Counted from the first letter of the stretch, positions 25,518-34,333 are shown. The stretch: DNA of 64,000 nt from Streptomyces sp. NBC_00094 (GCF_026343125.1 NZ_JAPEMB010000001.1:4779501-4843500); one strand, 5' to 3'. The notes: generated by a model not told the origin, from the sequence alone. A program made the numbers and translations.

Positions 25518-25946
25518 ATGACCGCCAAGATCGCCTACGACGAGGTCGAGGTCGGCACCGAGCTGCCCGCGCAGACCTTCCCCGTGACCCGCGCCACGCT
25601 CGTGCGGTACGCGGGCGCCTCCGGGGACTTCAACCCGATCCACTGGAACGAGAAGTTCGCGGTGGAGGTCGGGCTCCCGGACGTCATCGCCCACGGCATG
25701 TTCACCATGGCCGAGGCGATCCGCGTCGTCACCGACTGGGCCGGCGACCCCGCCTCCGTCGTCGAGTACGGCGTCCGCTTCACCAAGCCGGTCGTCGTCC
25801 CCAACGACGACCAGGGCGCCCTCGTCGAGGTCAGCGCCAAGGTCGCCGCGAAGCTGGACGACCGACGGGTGCGGGTCGACATCACCGCGATGAGCGCGGG
25901 CCAGAAGGTCCTCGGCATGTCGCGCGCCGTGGTCGAGCTCGCCTGA
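25518..25946 (+). CDS. MaoC-family dehydratase, HadB-like catalytic subunit
   Basis: A 142-residue hot-dog protein two bases after the HadA-like gene. It contains the hydratase-2 motif YAGASGDFNPIHWNEKFA with the catalytic Asp and His, and PDVIAHGMFTMA. With the preceding non-catalytic subunit it should form a (3R)-hydroxyacyl dehydratase/hydratase. Confidence 0.9.
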   Translation: MTAKIAYDEVEVGTELPAQTFPVTRATLVRYAGASGDFNPIHWNEKFAVEVGLPDVIAHGMFTMAEAIRVVTDWAGDPASVVEYGVRFTKPVVVPNDDQGALVEVSAKVAAKLDDRRVRVDITAMSAGQKVLGMSRAVVELA

Positions 25947-25958
25947 CGGTCGCGTGTG

Positions 25959-25986
25959 AGCCCCGGTGCCCCACGGTGCCGGGGCT
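25959..25986 (+). terminator. Hairpin after the dehydratase pair
   Basis: AGCCCCGG pairs with CCGGGGCT around a 12-base loop, 13 bases after the stop. The following sequence is TCCGTGTCTCTCC, only weakly T-rich. Confidence 0.6.
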
Positions 25987-26033
25987 TCCGTGTCTCTCCT
26001 GCCGCGGTCGAAGGGGCCCGTACCCTTGAGCCC

Positions 26034-27092
26034 GTGCAGCCACTCCACGACGCCCCCCTCGCGCCCCTGACCACCTTCCGGCTCGGCGGCCCCGCCACCC
26101 GGCTCCTCACCGCCACCACGGACGACGAGGTGGTCGCGGCCGTCCGCGAGGCCGACGGCACGGGCACCCCGCTGCTGATCATCGGCGGCGGCTCCAACCT
26201 GGTCATCGGGGACAAGGGATTCGACGGCACGGCGCTGCGCATCGCCACCACCGGCTTCGCCCTGGAGGGCACGCGCCTGGAGCTCGCCGCGGGCGAGGTC
26301 TGGACGGACGCCGTGGCCCGCGCCGTCGAGGTCGGGCTCGCCGGGATCGAGTGCCTGGCCGGCATCCCCGGCTCGGCCGGCGCGACCCCGATCCAGAACG
26401 TCGGCGCGTACGGGCAGGACGTCTCCGCCACCGTCACCGAGGTCGTCGCCTACGACCGGCGCGCAGGGGAGACCGTCACCCTCACCAACGCCGAGTGCGC
26501 CTTCTCGTACCGGCACAGCCTCTTCAAGGACCACCCCGAGCGGTACGTGGTGCTGCGGGTCCGCTTCGAGCTGGAGGACGCCGCCGGGCTCTCCGCGCCG
26601 ATCAAGTACGCGGAGACCGCCCGCGCCCTCGGCGTCGAGGCGGGGGACCGGGTGCCGCTCGCCCTGGCCCGCGAGACCGTGCTGCGGCTGCGCGCCGGCA
26701 AGGGCATGGTCCTGGACCCGGAGGACCACGACACCTGGTCCGCGGGCTCCTTCTTCACCAACCCGATCCTCACGGCGGGGGAGTACGAGACCTTCCTCAC
26801 GCGCGTCGCCGGACGGCTCGGCCCCGAGGTCACCCCGCCGGCCTTCCCCGCGGGCGAGGACGGCGCCGTGAAGACCTCGGCGGCCTGGCTGATCGACCGG
26901 GCCGGATTCACCAAGGGGTACGGCACCGGGCCCGCCCGGATCTCCACCAAGCACACGCTCGCGCTCACCAACCGCGGCGAGGCGACCACCGAGGACCTCC
27001 TCGCCCTCGCCCGCGAGGTCGTCGCCGGGGTCCGGGACGCCTTCGGCATCACCCTCGTCAACGAGCCCGTCACGGTCGGCGTCGCGATCTAG
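26034..27092 (+). CDS. murB: UDP-N-acetylmuramate dehydrogenase
   Basis: A 352-residue protein from the GTG at 26034; earlier in-frame codons lie within the preceding terminator region and are rejected. FAD-binding residues appear in LLIIGGGSNLVIGD. GIECLAGIPGSAGATPIQNVGAYG and the catalytic serine in SAGSFFTNP, with the C-terminal glutamate in LVNEPVTVGV, are standard MurB. It reduces UDP-GlcNAc-enolpyruvate with NADPH to make UDP-MurNAc for peptidoglycan, in the cytosol. Confidence 0.96.
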   Translation: MQPLHDAPLAPLTTFRLGGPATRLLTATTDDEVVAAVREADGTGTPLLIIGGGSNLVIGDKGFDGTALRIATTGFALEGTRLELAAGEVWTDAVARAVEVGLAGIECLAGIPGSAGATPIQNVGAYGQDVSATVTEVVAYDRRAGETVTLTNAECAFSYRHSLFKDHPERYVVLRVRFELEDAAGLSAPIKYAETARALGVEAGDRVPLALARETVLRLRAGKGMVLDPEDHDTWSAGSFFTNPILTAGEYETFLTRVAGRLGPEVTPPAFPAGEDGAVKTSAAWLIDRAGFTKGYGTGPARISTKHTLALTNRGEATTEDLLALAREVVAGVRDAFGITLVNEPVTVGVAI

Positions 27093-27127
27093 GGGTGTCC
27101 TGCCGATCAGGCCGGGCTCGCGGGGAC

Positions 27128-28150
27128 TCAGGCGGTGACCCAGTCGTCGATTCCCGCGAGCAGCTTCGCCCGGACGCCCTCCGGGGCCGCCGAGCCCCGG
27201 ACCGACTGACGGGCCAGCTCCGCCAGCTCCACGTCCGTGAACCCGTGGTGCCGGCGGGCGATCTCGTACTGCGCGGCGAGCCGCGAGCCGAACAGCAGCG
27301 GGTCGTCCGCGCCCAGCGCCATCGGCACGCCCGCCTCGAAGAGCGTCCGCAGCGGTACGTCCTCGTGCCGCTCGTACACCCCCAGGGCCACGTTCGACGC
27401 CGGGCAGACCTCGCAGGTCACCCCGCGCTCCGCGAGTTTCCGCAGCAGCCGGGGGTCCTCCGCCGCCCGCACTCCGTGGCCGACCCGCGCCGCCCGCAGG
27501 TCGTCCAGGCAGTCCCGTACCGAGGCGGGTCCCGTCAGCTCGCCGCCGTGCGGGGCCGCGAGCAGACCGCCGTCCCGGGCGATCGCGAACGCCCGGTCGA
27601 AGTCGCGCGCCATGCCGCGCCGCTCGTCGTTGGAGAGCCCGAAGCCGACCACGCCCCGGTCCGCGTACCGCACCGCGAGCCGGGCGAGCGTCCGCGCCTC
27701 CAGGGGGTGCTTCATCCGGTTCGCCGCGACGAGCACCCGCATCCCGAGCCCGGTCTCCCGGGAAGCCGAGTCGACCGCGTCCAGGATGATCTCCATGGCC
27801 GCGATGAGCCCGCCGAGCAGAGGGGCGTACGAGGTGGGGTCGACCTGGATCTCCAGCCACCCCGAGCCGTCCCTGACGTCCTCCTCGGCCGCCTCGCGGA
27901 CCAGCCGCCGGATGTCGTCCGGCTCGCGCAGGCAGGAGCGTGCGATGTCGTACAGGCGTTGGAAGCGGAACCAGCCGCGCTCGTCGGTCGCCCGTAGCTT
28001 CGGGGGCGTACCGCTGCTCAGCGCCTCGGGGAGGCGGACGCCGTACTTGTCCGCCAGCTCGATGAGTGTCGTGGGCCGCATCGAACCGGTGAAGTGCAGG
28101 TGCAGATGGGCCTTGGGCAGCAGGGTGATGTCGCGTGAATCGTGCTCCAT
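27128..28150 (-). CDS. add: Adenosine deaminase
   Basis: A 340-residue protein from the ATG at 28150. Zinc and catalytic residues are visible in order: HLHLHFTG (HxH), APHGGE (His and the proton-shuttle Glu) after the TIM-barrel middle, VGHGV, and ALGADDPLLFGS (Asp pair). It deaminates adenosine (and probably deoxyadenosine) in purine salvage. It is transcribed convergently with murB and downstream of aspC behind a strong terminator. Confidence 0.93.
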   Translation of the reverse strand: MEHDSRDITLLPKAHLHLHFTGSMRPTTLIELADKYGVRLPEALSSGTPPKLRATDERGWFRFQRLYDIARSCLREPDDIRRLVREAAEEDVRDGSGWLEIQVDPTSYAPLLGGLIAAMEIILDAVDSASRETGLGMRVLVAANRMKHPLEARTLARLAVRYADRGVVGFGLSNDERRGMARDFDRAFAIARDGGLLAAPHGGELTGPASVRDCLDDLRAARVGHGVRAAEDPRLLRKLAERGVTCEVCPASNVALGVYERHEDVPLRTLFEAGVPMALGADDPLLFGSRLAAQYEIARRHHGFTDVELAELARQSVRGSAAPEGVRAKLLAGIDDWVTA

Positions 28151-28223
28151 CGACCGATCCTGCCGCACCCGAATGGCCGAAGGCACCCTCTTTCCCCGAT
28201 CGGGACCTTGCTAGAACGCAAAA

Positions 28224-28257
28224 ACGGGCCCCCGCTCCGAAGGGAGCGGGGGCCCGT
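28224..28257 (-). terminator. Rho-independent terminator of aspC
   Basis: A 15-bp perfect GC-rich stem with loop GAAG (plus-strand order). On the minus strand it is followed by TTTTGCG, a good U-tract, so it ends aspC transcription before add. Confidence 0.85.
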
Positions 28258-28268
28258 CCGTCACACGA

Positions 28269-29495
28269 TCAGTCCGTCGCCTCGGCGAGCAGCTTCTGGA
28301 TCCGGGACACGCCCTCGACCAGGTCCTCGTCACCGAGCGCGTACGACAGACGCAGGTAGCCCGGCGTACCGAAGGCCTCGCCCGGGACGACCGCGACCTC
28401 GGCCTCGTCGAGGATCAGGGCCGCGAGCTCGCCCGACGTCGCGGGGCGCTTGCCGCGGATCTCCTTGCCGAGGAGACCCTTCACCGAGGGGTACGCGTAG
28501 AACGCGCCCTCCGGCGTCGGGCAGTACACGCCCTCGATCTCGTTCAGCATCCGCACGATCGTCTGGCGGCGACGGTCGAAGGCGGTGCGCATCTCCGCGA
28601 CGGCGTCCAGGTTGCCCGAGACGGCGGCGAGGGCGGCGATCTGCGCGACGTTGCTCACGTTGGACGTGGCGTGCGACTGGAGGTTCGTCGCGGCCTTCAC
28701 GACGTCCTTCGGGCCCACGATCCACCCGACGCGCCAGCCCGTCATCGCGTACGTCTTCGCGACGCCGTTGACCACGATGCACTTGTCGCGCAGCTCGGGC
28801 ACGATCGCCGGCAGCGAGGTGAACTTCGCGTCGCCGTAGACGAGGTGCTCGTAGATCTCGTCCGTCAGGACCCAGAGGCCGTGCTCGACGGCCCAGCGGC
28901 CGATCGCCTCGGCGTCGGCCTCGGGGTACACCGCGCCGGTCGGGTTGGACGGCGACACGAAGAGGACGACCTTGGTCTTCTCCGTGCGCGCGGCCTCCAG
29001 CTGCTCCACCGAGACCCGGTAGCCGGTGGTCTCGTCGGCCACGACCTCCACCGGGACACCGCCGGCGAGGCGGATCGACTCGGGGTACGTCGTCCAGTAC
29101 GGCGCCGGGACGATGACCTCGTCGCCCGGGTCGAGGATCGCGGCGAAGGCCTCGTAGATCGCCTGCTTGCCGCCGTTGGTCACCAGGACCTCGGAGGCGT
29201 CGACCTCGTAGCCGGAGTCGCGCAGCGTCTTGGCGGCGATCGCGGCCTTCAGCTCGGGCAGACCGCCGGCCGGCGTGTAGCGGTGGTACTTCGGGTTCCT
29301 GCAAGCCTCGACGGCCGCCTCGACGATGTAGTCGGGGGTCGGGAAGTCGGGCTCACCGGCGCCGAAGCCGATCACCGGGCGTCCGGCGGCCTTGAGGGCC
29401 TTGGCCTTGGCGTCGACGGCGAGGGTGGCGGACTCGGAGATCGCACCGATGCGGGCGGAGACCCGACGCTCGGTGGGAGGGGTAGCAGCGCTCAT
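28269..29495 (-). CDS. aspC: Aspartate aminotransferase (PLP-dependent, class I)
   Basis: A 408-residue protein from the ATG at 29495; an ATG three codons earlier is possible. Fold-type I signatures are VIGFGAGEPDFPTPDYI near the N-terminus, YWTTYPE, SPSNPTGAVY, TDEIYEHLVYG and the PLP lysine in NGVAKTYAMTGWRVGW, with the substrate arginine in GYLRLSYALG. It interconverts aspartate and 2-oxoglutarate with oxaloacetate and glutamate. Its place beside tRNA-Trp and secE is conserved in Streptomyces as I recall. Confidence 0.94.
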   Translation of the reverse strand: MSAATPPTERRVSARIGAISESATLAVDAKAKALKAAGRPVIGFGAGEPDFPTPDYIVEAAVEACRNPKYHRYTPAGGLPELKAAIAAKTLRDSGYEVDASEVLVTNGGKQAIYEAFAAILDPGDEVIVPAPYWTTYPESIRLAGGVPVEVVADETTGYRVSVEQLEAARTEKTKVVLFVSPSNPTGAVYPEADAEAIGRWAVEHGLWVLTDEIYEHLVYGDAKFTSLPAIVPELRDKCIVVNGVAKTYAMTGWRVGWIVGPKDVVKAATNLQSHATSNVSNVAQIAALAAVSGNLDAVAEMRTAFDRRRQTIVRMLNEIEGVYCPTPEGAFYAYPSVKGLLGKEIRGKRPATSGELAALILDEAEVAVVPGEAFGTPGYLRLSYALGDEDLVEGVSRIQKLLAEATD

Positions 29496-29701
29496 GCGGC
29501 CCATCGTCCCAGACCGGCTCAGGGCCGGGCACACAGGTTTCACGGACCGGACAGGAATGGTCATTCCCGGTCGTACGCGCGTCCTACGGCAGGTCGGCGT
29601 GGTTTCTGTTCGACGCGGACCCCCATCACCACGTATGCTCACTGCTCGTTGGCCCGCACAAACCACATCTCACGATGCGGTAGGTTGAGGGACACCAACA
29701 A

Positions 29702-29774
29702 AGGGTCGTAGCTCAATTGGTAGAGCACCGGTCTCCAAAACCGGCGGTTGGGGGTTCAAGTCCCTCCGGCCCTG
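29702..29774 (+). tRNA. tRNA-Trp(CCA)
   Basis: A 73-base gene with acceptor AGGGTCG/CGGCCCT, anticodon CCA in loop TCTCCAAAA, and T arm GGGGTTCAAGTCCC. It stands directly upstream of secE, the arrangement common in actinobacteria. Confidence 0.97.
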
Positions 29775-29877
29775 CTACACACACCGCCAGGTGTTGTGCG
29801 CATGTACGTACTTCATTGCACCGCCGTGCGGCTCCACCCGGGCGCGGCACGGCCGACCCGGAATCAGGTGAGAGATC

Positions 29878-30165
29878 GTGACGGACGCCGTAGGCTCCAT
29901 CGACATGCCTGATGCCGACGACGAAGCCGCGGACGCGAAGAAGAAGGCCCGCAAGGGCGGCAAGCGCGGAAAGAAGGGCCCTCTGGGCCGTCTCGCGCTC
30001 TTCTACCGCCAGATCGTCGCAGAGCTCCGCAAGGTCGTCTGGCCCACGCGCAGCCAGCTGACGTCGTACACCACTGTGGTGATTATCTTCGTCGTCATCA
30101 TGATCGGCCTTGTCACCGTGATTGACTATGGCTTCCAGGAAGCAGTCAAGTACGTCTTCGGCTGA
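29878..30165 (+). CDS. secE: Preprotein translocase subunit SecE
   Basis: A 95-residue protein, GTG start at 29878 with AGGTGAGAGA upstream. A charged Lys-rich leader (about 20-38) precedes the conserved amphipathic helix FYRQIVAELRKVVWPTRSQL and one membrane helix (about 66-88). It clamps SecY in the translocon. It is followed after 44 bases by nusG. Confidence 0.96.
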   Translation: MTDAVGSIDMPDADDEAADAKKKARKGGKRGKKGPLGRLALFYRQIVAELRKVVWPTRSQLTSYTTVVIIFVVIMIGLVTVIDYGFQEAVKYVFG

Positions 30166-30209
30166 CTTTTTGTTCCACCCCATCTGTATCGCAGGAAGAA
30201 GCAGCCACC

Positions 30210-31130
30210 GTGTCTGACGCGAACCTGAACGACGCCTTCGAGTCCGAGTCCGTCGAGGACGAGCTGGACATCGTCGAGGCCGCCGACGAGGACCAGGCAG
30301 ACGCTGCTGACGACGCCGCTGACGAGGCCGCCGAAGAAGCCGCTCTCCACGTCGAGGACGAGGACGAGGACGAGCTGGAAGGCGACGAGGCCGAGGAGTC
30401 CGACGAGGACGCCGAGGTCGAGGCCGAGGAAGAGGCGTCGGACGAGTCCGACGAGGAGTCCGTCGAGGACGCCGAGGACGAGACCGAGGAGGAGGCCGAG
30501 CCGGCCGCCCCGGTCGACCCGGTCGCCGCGCTCCGTGAGGAGCTCCGCACCCTTCCCGGCGAGTGGTACGTCATCCACACCTACGCCGGCTACGAGAAGC
30601 GCGTGAAGGCCAACCTCGAGCAGCGTGCCGTCTCGCTCAACGTCGAGGACTTCATCTACCAGGCCGAGGTCCCCGAGGAAGAGATCGTCCAGATCAAGGG
30701 CGGCGAGCGGAAGAACGTCAAGCAGAACAAGCTCCCCGGCTACGTTCTCGTCCGCATGGACCTGACGAACGAGTCCTGGGGCGTCGTCCGCAACACCCCC
30801 GGCGTCACCGGCTTCGTGGGCAACGCCTACGACCCGTACCCGCTGACCCTGGACGAGATCGTCAAGATGCTCGCCCCGGAGGCCGAGGAGAAGGCCGCCC
30901 GCGAGGCCGCCGAGGCCGAGGGCAAGCCGGCTCCGGCCCGCAAGCTGGAGGTCCAGGTCCTGGACTTCGAGGTCGGCGACTCGGTGACGGTCACGGACGG
31001 TCCCTTCGCGACCCTCCAGGCCACGATCAACGAGATCAACCCGGACTCGAAGAAGGTCAAGGGCCTCGTCGAGATCTTCGGTCGCGAGACCCCGGTCGAG
31101 CTGAGCTTCGACCAGATCCAGAAGAACTGA
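30210..31130 (+). CDS. nusG: Transcription termination/antitermination protein NusG with acidic N-terminal extension
   Basis: A 306-residue protein from the GTG at 30210. Residues 1 to about 115 are extremely acidic (Glu, Asp, Ala runs) and not part of the standard fold. The NGN domain starts at GEWYVIHTYAGYEKRVKAN (118 onward) and the KOW domain lies at about 252-300 (FEVGDSVTVTDGPFATLQA). NusG bridges RNA polymerase and Rho or the ribosome. Enterobacterial NusG is about 180 residues; long acidic leaders are known in Actinobacteria, and this one is at the long end. Confidence 0.96.
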   Translation: MSDANLNDAFESESVEDELDIVEAADEDQADAADDAADEAAEEAALHVEDEDEDELEGDEAEESDEDAEVEAEEEASDESDEESVEDAEDETEEEAEPAAPVDPVAALREELRTLPGEWYVIHTYAGYEKRVKANLEQRAVSLNVEDFIYQAEVPEEEIVQIKGGERKNVKQNKLPGYVLVRMDLTNESWGVVRNTPGVTGFVGNAYDPYPLTLDEIVKMLAPEAEEKAAREAAEAEGKPAPARKLEVQVLDFEVGDSVTVTDGPFATLQATINEINPDSKKVKGLVEIFGRETPVELSFDQIQKN

Positions 31131-31147
31131 TCTCACCGTCTTCCGAC

Positions 31148-31193
31148 CAGGTCAGAGTGGCTCTCGTAGCCGCTCTGACCTGCTCGGTTTTTA
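31148..31193 (+). terminator. Terminator after nusG
   Basis: A 15-bp stem (31148-31162 with 31168-31182) closed by loop CTCGT, followed by CTCGGTTTTTAG. This separates secE-nusG from the rplK-rplA unit, whose promoter and leader must lie in 31194-31288. Confidence 0.88.
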
Positions 31194-31288
31194 GCCGCAC
31201 GTCCATACCCGTTATCGTTGTGCGGTATGCCTGCATCCGGATGACCGGAAGGCGGGCTGAACACTCTCACTAGGACCCGGAGAGAGCA

Positions 31289-31723
31289 ATGCCTCCCAAG
31301 AAGAAGAAGGTCACGGGGCTTATCAAGCTCCAGATCAACGCCGGTGCGGCGAACCCGGCCCCGCCGGTCGGCCCCGCGCTCGGTCAGCACGGCGTCAACA
31401 TCATGGAGTTCTGCAAGGCCTACAACGCCGCGACCGAGTCGCAGCGTGGCATGGTCGTGCCGGTGGAGATCACGGTCTACGAAGACCGCACCTTCACCTT
31501 CATCACCAAGACTCCGCCGGCCGCGAAGCTGATCCTCAAGGCTGCTGGTGTGGACAAGGGCTCCGGCGAGCCGCACAAGACCAAGGTCGCGAAGCTCACG
31601 GCCGCTCAGGTCCGCGAGATCGCCACGGTCAAGCTGCCCGACCTGAACGCCAACGACCTGGACGCCGCGTCGAAGATCATCGCCGGCACCGCCCGTTCCA
31701 TGGGCATCACGGTCGAGGGCTGA
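31289..31723 (+). CDS. rplK: 50S ribosomal protein L11
   Basis: A 144-residue protein starting [20 protein letters not shown], with the proline-rich switch [20 protein letters not shown] and the RNA-binding C-terminal domain. It is part of the factor-binding stalk base with 23S rRNA; thiostrepton binds at this site. Confidence 0.98.
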
Positions 31724-31801
31724 TCACCCCCCTCGTGACCTCAGTGGTAGGGCCGGCGCGGCCCGCACCACGACTCCATACCTGAACCAACAGGAGCAGA
31801 A

Positions 31802-32530
31802 GTGAAGCGCAGCAAGGCTCTCCGCAGCGCGGACGCCAAGATCGACCGGGAGCGGAACTACGCCCCCCTCGAGGCCGTCCGTCTTGCCAAGGACACCGCC
31901 GCCACCAAGTTCGACGGCACCGTCGAGGTCGCCTTCCGCCTGGGCGTCGACCCGCGCAAGGCCGACCAGATGGTCCGTGGCACCGTGAACCTCCCGCACG
32001 GCACCGGTAAGACCGCCCGGGTCCTGGTCTTCGCGACCGGTGACCGTGCCGAGGCCGCGATCGCCGCTGGCGCCGACATCGTCGGTTCCGACGAGCTCAT
32101 CGACGAGATCTCCAAGGGCAACCGCCTGAACGAGTTCGACGCCGTTGTGGCCACCCCGGACCTCATGGGCAAGGTCGGCCGCCTCGGCCGCGTCCTCGGC
32201 CCGCGTGGTCTGATGCCGAACCCCAAGGTCGGCACCGTCACCCCCGATGTCGCCAAGGCTGTCAACGAGATCAAGGGCGGCAAGATCGAGTTCCGCGTCG
32301 ACAAGCACTCGAACCTGCACTTCATCATCGGCAAGGTCTCCTTCGACGAGACGAAGCTGGTCGAGAACTACGCCGCGGCCCTGGACGAGATCCTTCGTCT
32401 GAAGCCGTCCGCCGCCAAGGGCCGCTACATCAAGAAGGCGACCCTGACGACGACCATGGGCCCCGGCATCCCGCTGGACTCCAACCGCACCCGGAACCTC
32501 CTCGTCGAGGAGGACCCGGCCGCGGTCTGA
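31802..32530 (+). CDS. rplA: 50S ribosomal protein L1
   Basis: A 242-residue protein, GTG start at 31802, AGGAG upstream. LGPRGLMPNPKVGTVTPDV and LPHGTGK are family signatures. L1 forms the mobile stalk near the E site and can repress its own operon by binding mRNA. Confidence 0.98.
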   Translation: MKRSKALRSADAKIDRERNYAPLEAVRLAKDTAATKFDGTVEVAFRLGVDPRKADQMVRGTVNLPHGTGKTARVLVFATGDRAEAAIAAGADIVGSDELIDEISKGNRLNEFDAVVATPDLMGKVGRLGRVLGPRGLMPNPKVGTVTPDVAKAVNEIKGGKIEFRVDKHSNLHFIIGKVSFDETKLVENYAAALDEILRLKPSAAKGRYIKKATLTTTMGPGIPLDSNRTRNLLVEEDPAAV

Positions 32531-32556
32531 ACCTCACCGGTTCACTGAGTGGTCGA

Positions 32557-32600
32557 CAGGCCCTCGCCTCTCCTCGGAGAGGCGGGGGCCTGTTCTTTGT
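32557..32600 (+). terminator. Terminator after rplA
   Basis: A stem of about 16 bp (32557-32572 with 32577-32592), one T-G pair, loop CTCG, followed by TTCTTTGTT. A strong Rho-independent terminator isolating the lipoprotein gene. Confidence 0.9.
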
Positions 32601-32649
32601 TACGGTTCGAAGAACCGTAAAGACGTTGATCAAGGGGTGGGGAACACTC

Positions 32650-33555
32650 ATGAACAGGTCCGCATGGAAGCGCGCGGGAGTCGCGCTGACGGCAGCGGCG
32701 GTCGTGACGGGGGTCGCGGGCTGTCAGGACGGCGGCACGAAGGCGGCCGACAAGCCGCAGACGCAGAGCCTCGAAGACGTCACGAAGGTCATCCAGGCCG
32801 CGTACACCAAGACCTCGGCGGCCAAGTCCGCGAAGATCCGGATGACGATCGAGATGACGGGCGCCGGTCTGGGCTCCGGCACCACCACGATGACCGGCGT
32901 GCAGGGCTGGGACCCGGCCGCGATGGACGTGACGATGTCCGGCGGGATGTTCGCGAGCATGGGTGCCGCCGGGATGCCCGAGAAGATCCGCATGATCATG
33001 CGTGACGACGTCATGTACATGGACATGGGCGCCGAGCAGGCCGCCGGCATGGACGGCAAGCGCTGGATGAAGATGGACTTCGCCGCAATGGCGAAGGAGT
33101 CCGGCGACGCCGCCCTGCAGAAGCAGATGACGCAGGGCCTGGGCGGCATGAATCAGGACCCGGCCCAGCAGCTCGCGCTTCTCCTGGAGGCCCCGGGCAT
33201 CAAGCACGTCGGCCCGGAGAAGGTCGAGGGCGTCGAGGCGCAGCACTACAAGGGCACGGTCGCCTTCGAGGACATGCTGAACGCCAACAAGAGCTTCGAC
33301 GGTATGCCGAAGGCGGACCGCGACAAGCTCGTCGCGACCATGAAGGAATCGGGGATCAAGGGCTACGACACCGAGCTCTGGGTCAACGGCGACGGCTACC
33401 CGGTGAAGACGGTCGTCGGCATGAAGATGCCCGAGGGCACGATGGACATGACCGCCTTCTACTCCGACTACGGCACCGAGGCGACGGTCGAGGCCCCGCC
33501 GGCCAAGGAGACCTTCGACGTCATGGAGATGCTGGGAGCGCTCGGTCAGGGCTGA
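32650..33555 (+). CDS. Secreted lipoprotein, LppX/LolA-like
   Basis: A 301-residue protein from the ATG at 32650. A lipoprotein signal peptide (NRSAWKRAG, hydrophobic core, lipobox GVAGC) puts the lipid anchor on Cys25. The mature part repeats beta-strand patterns typical of the LppX/LprG/LolA-type fold (KSAKIRMTIEMTG, DVMYMDMG, LWVNGDGYPVKTV) that binds lipids or acts as a lipid shuttle. It is unusually rich in methionine. It sits alone between rplA and rplJ, in a place occupied by a similar gene in other Streptomyces as I recall. Function not known. Confidence 0.85.
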   Translation: MNRSAWKRAGVALTAAAVVTGVAGCQDGGTKAADKPQTQSLEDVTKVIQAAYTKTSAAKSAKIRMTIEMTGAGLGSGTTTMTGVQGWDPAAMDVTMSGGMFASMGAAGMPEKIRMIMRDDVMYMDMGAEQAAGMDGKRWMKMDFAAMAKESGDAALQKQMTQGLGGMNQDPAQQLALLLEAPGIKHVGPEKVEGVEAQHYKGTVAFEDMLNANKSFDGMPKADRDKLVATMKESGIKGYDTELWVNGDGYPVKTVVGMKMPEGTMDMTAFYSDYGTEATVEAPPAKETFDVMEMLGALGQG

Positions 33556-33556
33556 T

Positions 33557-33586
33557 TTGCCCGAAGCCGTTGCGGTCGCGTACTCT
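33557..33586 (+). promoter_or_regulatory. Likely rplJ promoter
   Basis: TTGCCC (33557-33562) and TACTCT (33581-33586) are spaced by 18 bases, placing a transcript start near 33593, about 210 bases before rplJ. It begins just after the lipoprotein stop. Confidence 0.6.
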
Positions 33587-33592
33587 TCCAGA

Positions 33593-33802
33593 GAAGCCAA
33601 AGACCGCTGGTCGTCACTGTGCCCATCAGGGTGCGGTGGCCGAAGGATTCGCTGAGATGCGGACGACCCGCGCAGGTGACTGTGGAAGAGTTCCCGCGTC
33701 CTCGTGATGTGGTCGAGCTAAGCCCCGTGCGCCTGCGCCGGGGCGTTTTGTTTTGTTCAGCCCCTTCGCGCGGTCCCATCACCCGGAAGGAGGCCGACGC
33801 TC
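33593..33802 (+). promoter_or_regulatory. L10-type ribosomal leader of rplJ-rplL
   Basis: A long untranslated leader with no gene. In other bacteria the L10(L12)4 complex binds such a leader to repress rplJL. The leader contains several complementary segments (for example GGTGCGGTGG around 33629-33639 and GACTGTGGAAGAG around 33678-33690, the latter echoing the complement of CTCTTCCAGAG at 33582-33592) and ends in a hairpin with a T-tract before the rplJ ribosome site GGAAGGAGG. Assignment as an L10 leader rests on position and structure, not on a covariance search. Confidence 0.65.
33722..33757 (+). terminator. Terminator-like attenuator hairpin inside the rplJ leader
   Basis: GCCCCG pairs with CGGGGC, with GCGC/GCGC possible inside, followed directly by GTTTTGTTTTGTT. 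It lies 46 bases before the rplJ start. In this position it could be a conditional attenuator for rplJL. Confidence 0.75.
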
Positions 33803-34333
33803 ATGGCAAGGCCCGACAAGGCTGCCGCGGTAGCCGAGCTCAAGGACAAGTTCCAGAGCTCGAGCGCCGTTGTGCTGACCGAGTACCGGGGTCTCACCGT
33901 CGCGCAGCTCAAGACGCTGCGTCGTTCGCTCGGTGAGAACGCCCAGTACGCCGTGGTGAAGAACACGCTGACCAAGATTGCGGCCAACGAGGCCGGGATC
34001 ACCTCGCTCGACGACCAGTTCACCGGTCCGACGGGCGCTGCCTTCATCACCGGTGACCCGGTGGAGTCGGCGAAGGGTCTTCGTGACTTCGCCAAGGAGA
34101 ACCCGAACCTCATCATCAAGGGCGGTGTCCTTGACGGTAAGGCGCTGACCGCCGATGAGATCAAGAAGCTTGCGGACCTCGAGTCCCGCGAGGTTCTGCT
34201 CAGCAAGCTGGCCGGCGCGTTCAAGGGCAAGCAGTCTCAGGCTGCCTCGCTCTTCCAGGCGCTGCCGTCGAAGTTCGTCCGCACCGCGGAGGCGCTTCGC
34301 GTCAAGCTCGCCGAGCAGGGCGGTGCCGAGTAA
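33803..34333 (+). CDS. rplJ: 50S ribosomal protein L10
   Basis: A 176-residue protein starting MARPDKAAAVAELKDKFQSS behind GGAAGGAGG. Conserved VLTEYRGLTVAQLKTLRRSL and the C-terminal helix that carries L7/L12 dimers are present. It forms the stalk base on 23S rRNA and with L12 is the autoregulator of this operon. Confidence 0.98.
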   Translation: MARPDKAAAVAELKDKFQSSSAVVLTEYRGLTVAQLKTLRRSLGENAQYAVVKNTLTKIAANEAGITSLDDQFTGPTGAAFITGDPVESAKGLRDFAKENPNLIIKGGVLDGKALTADEIKKLADLESREVLLSKLAGAFKGKQSQAASLFQALPSKFVRTAEALRVKLAEQGGAE

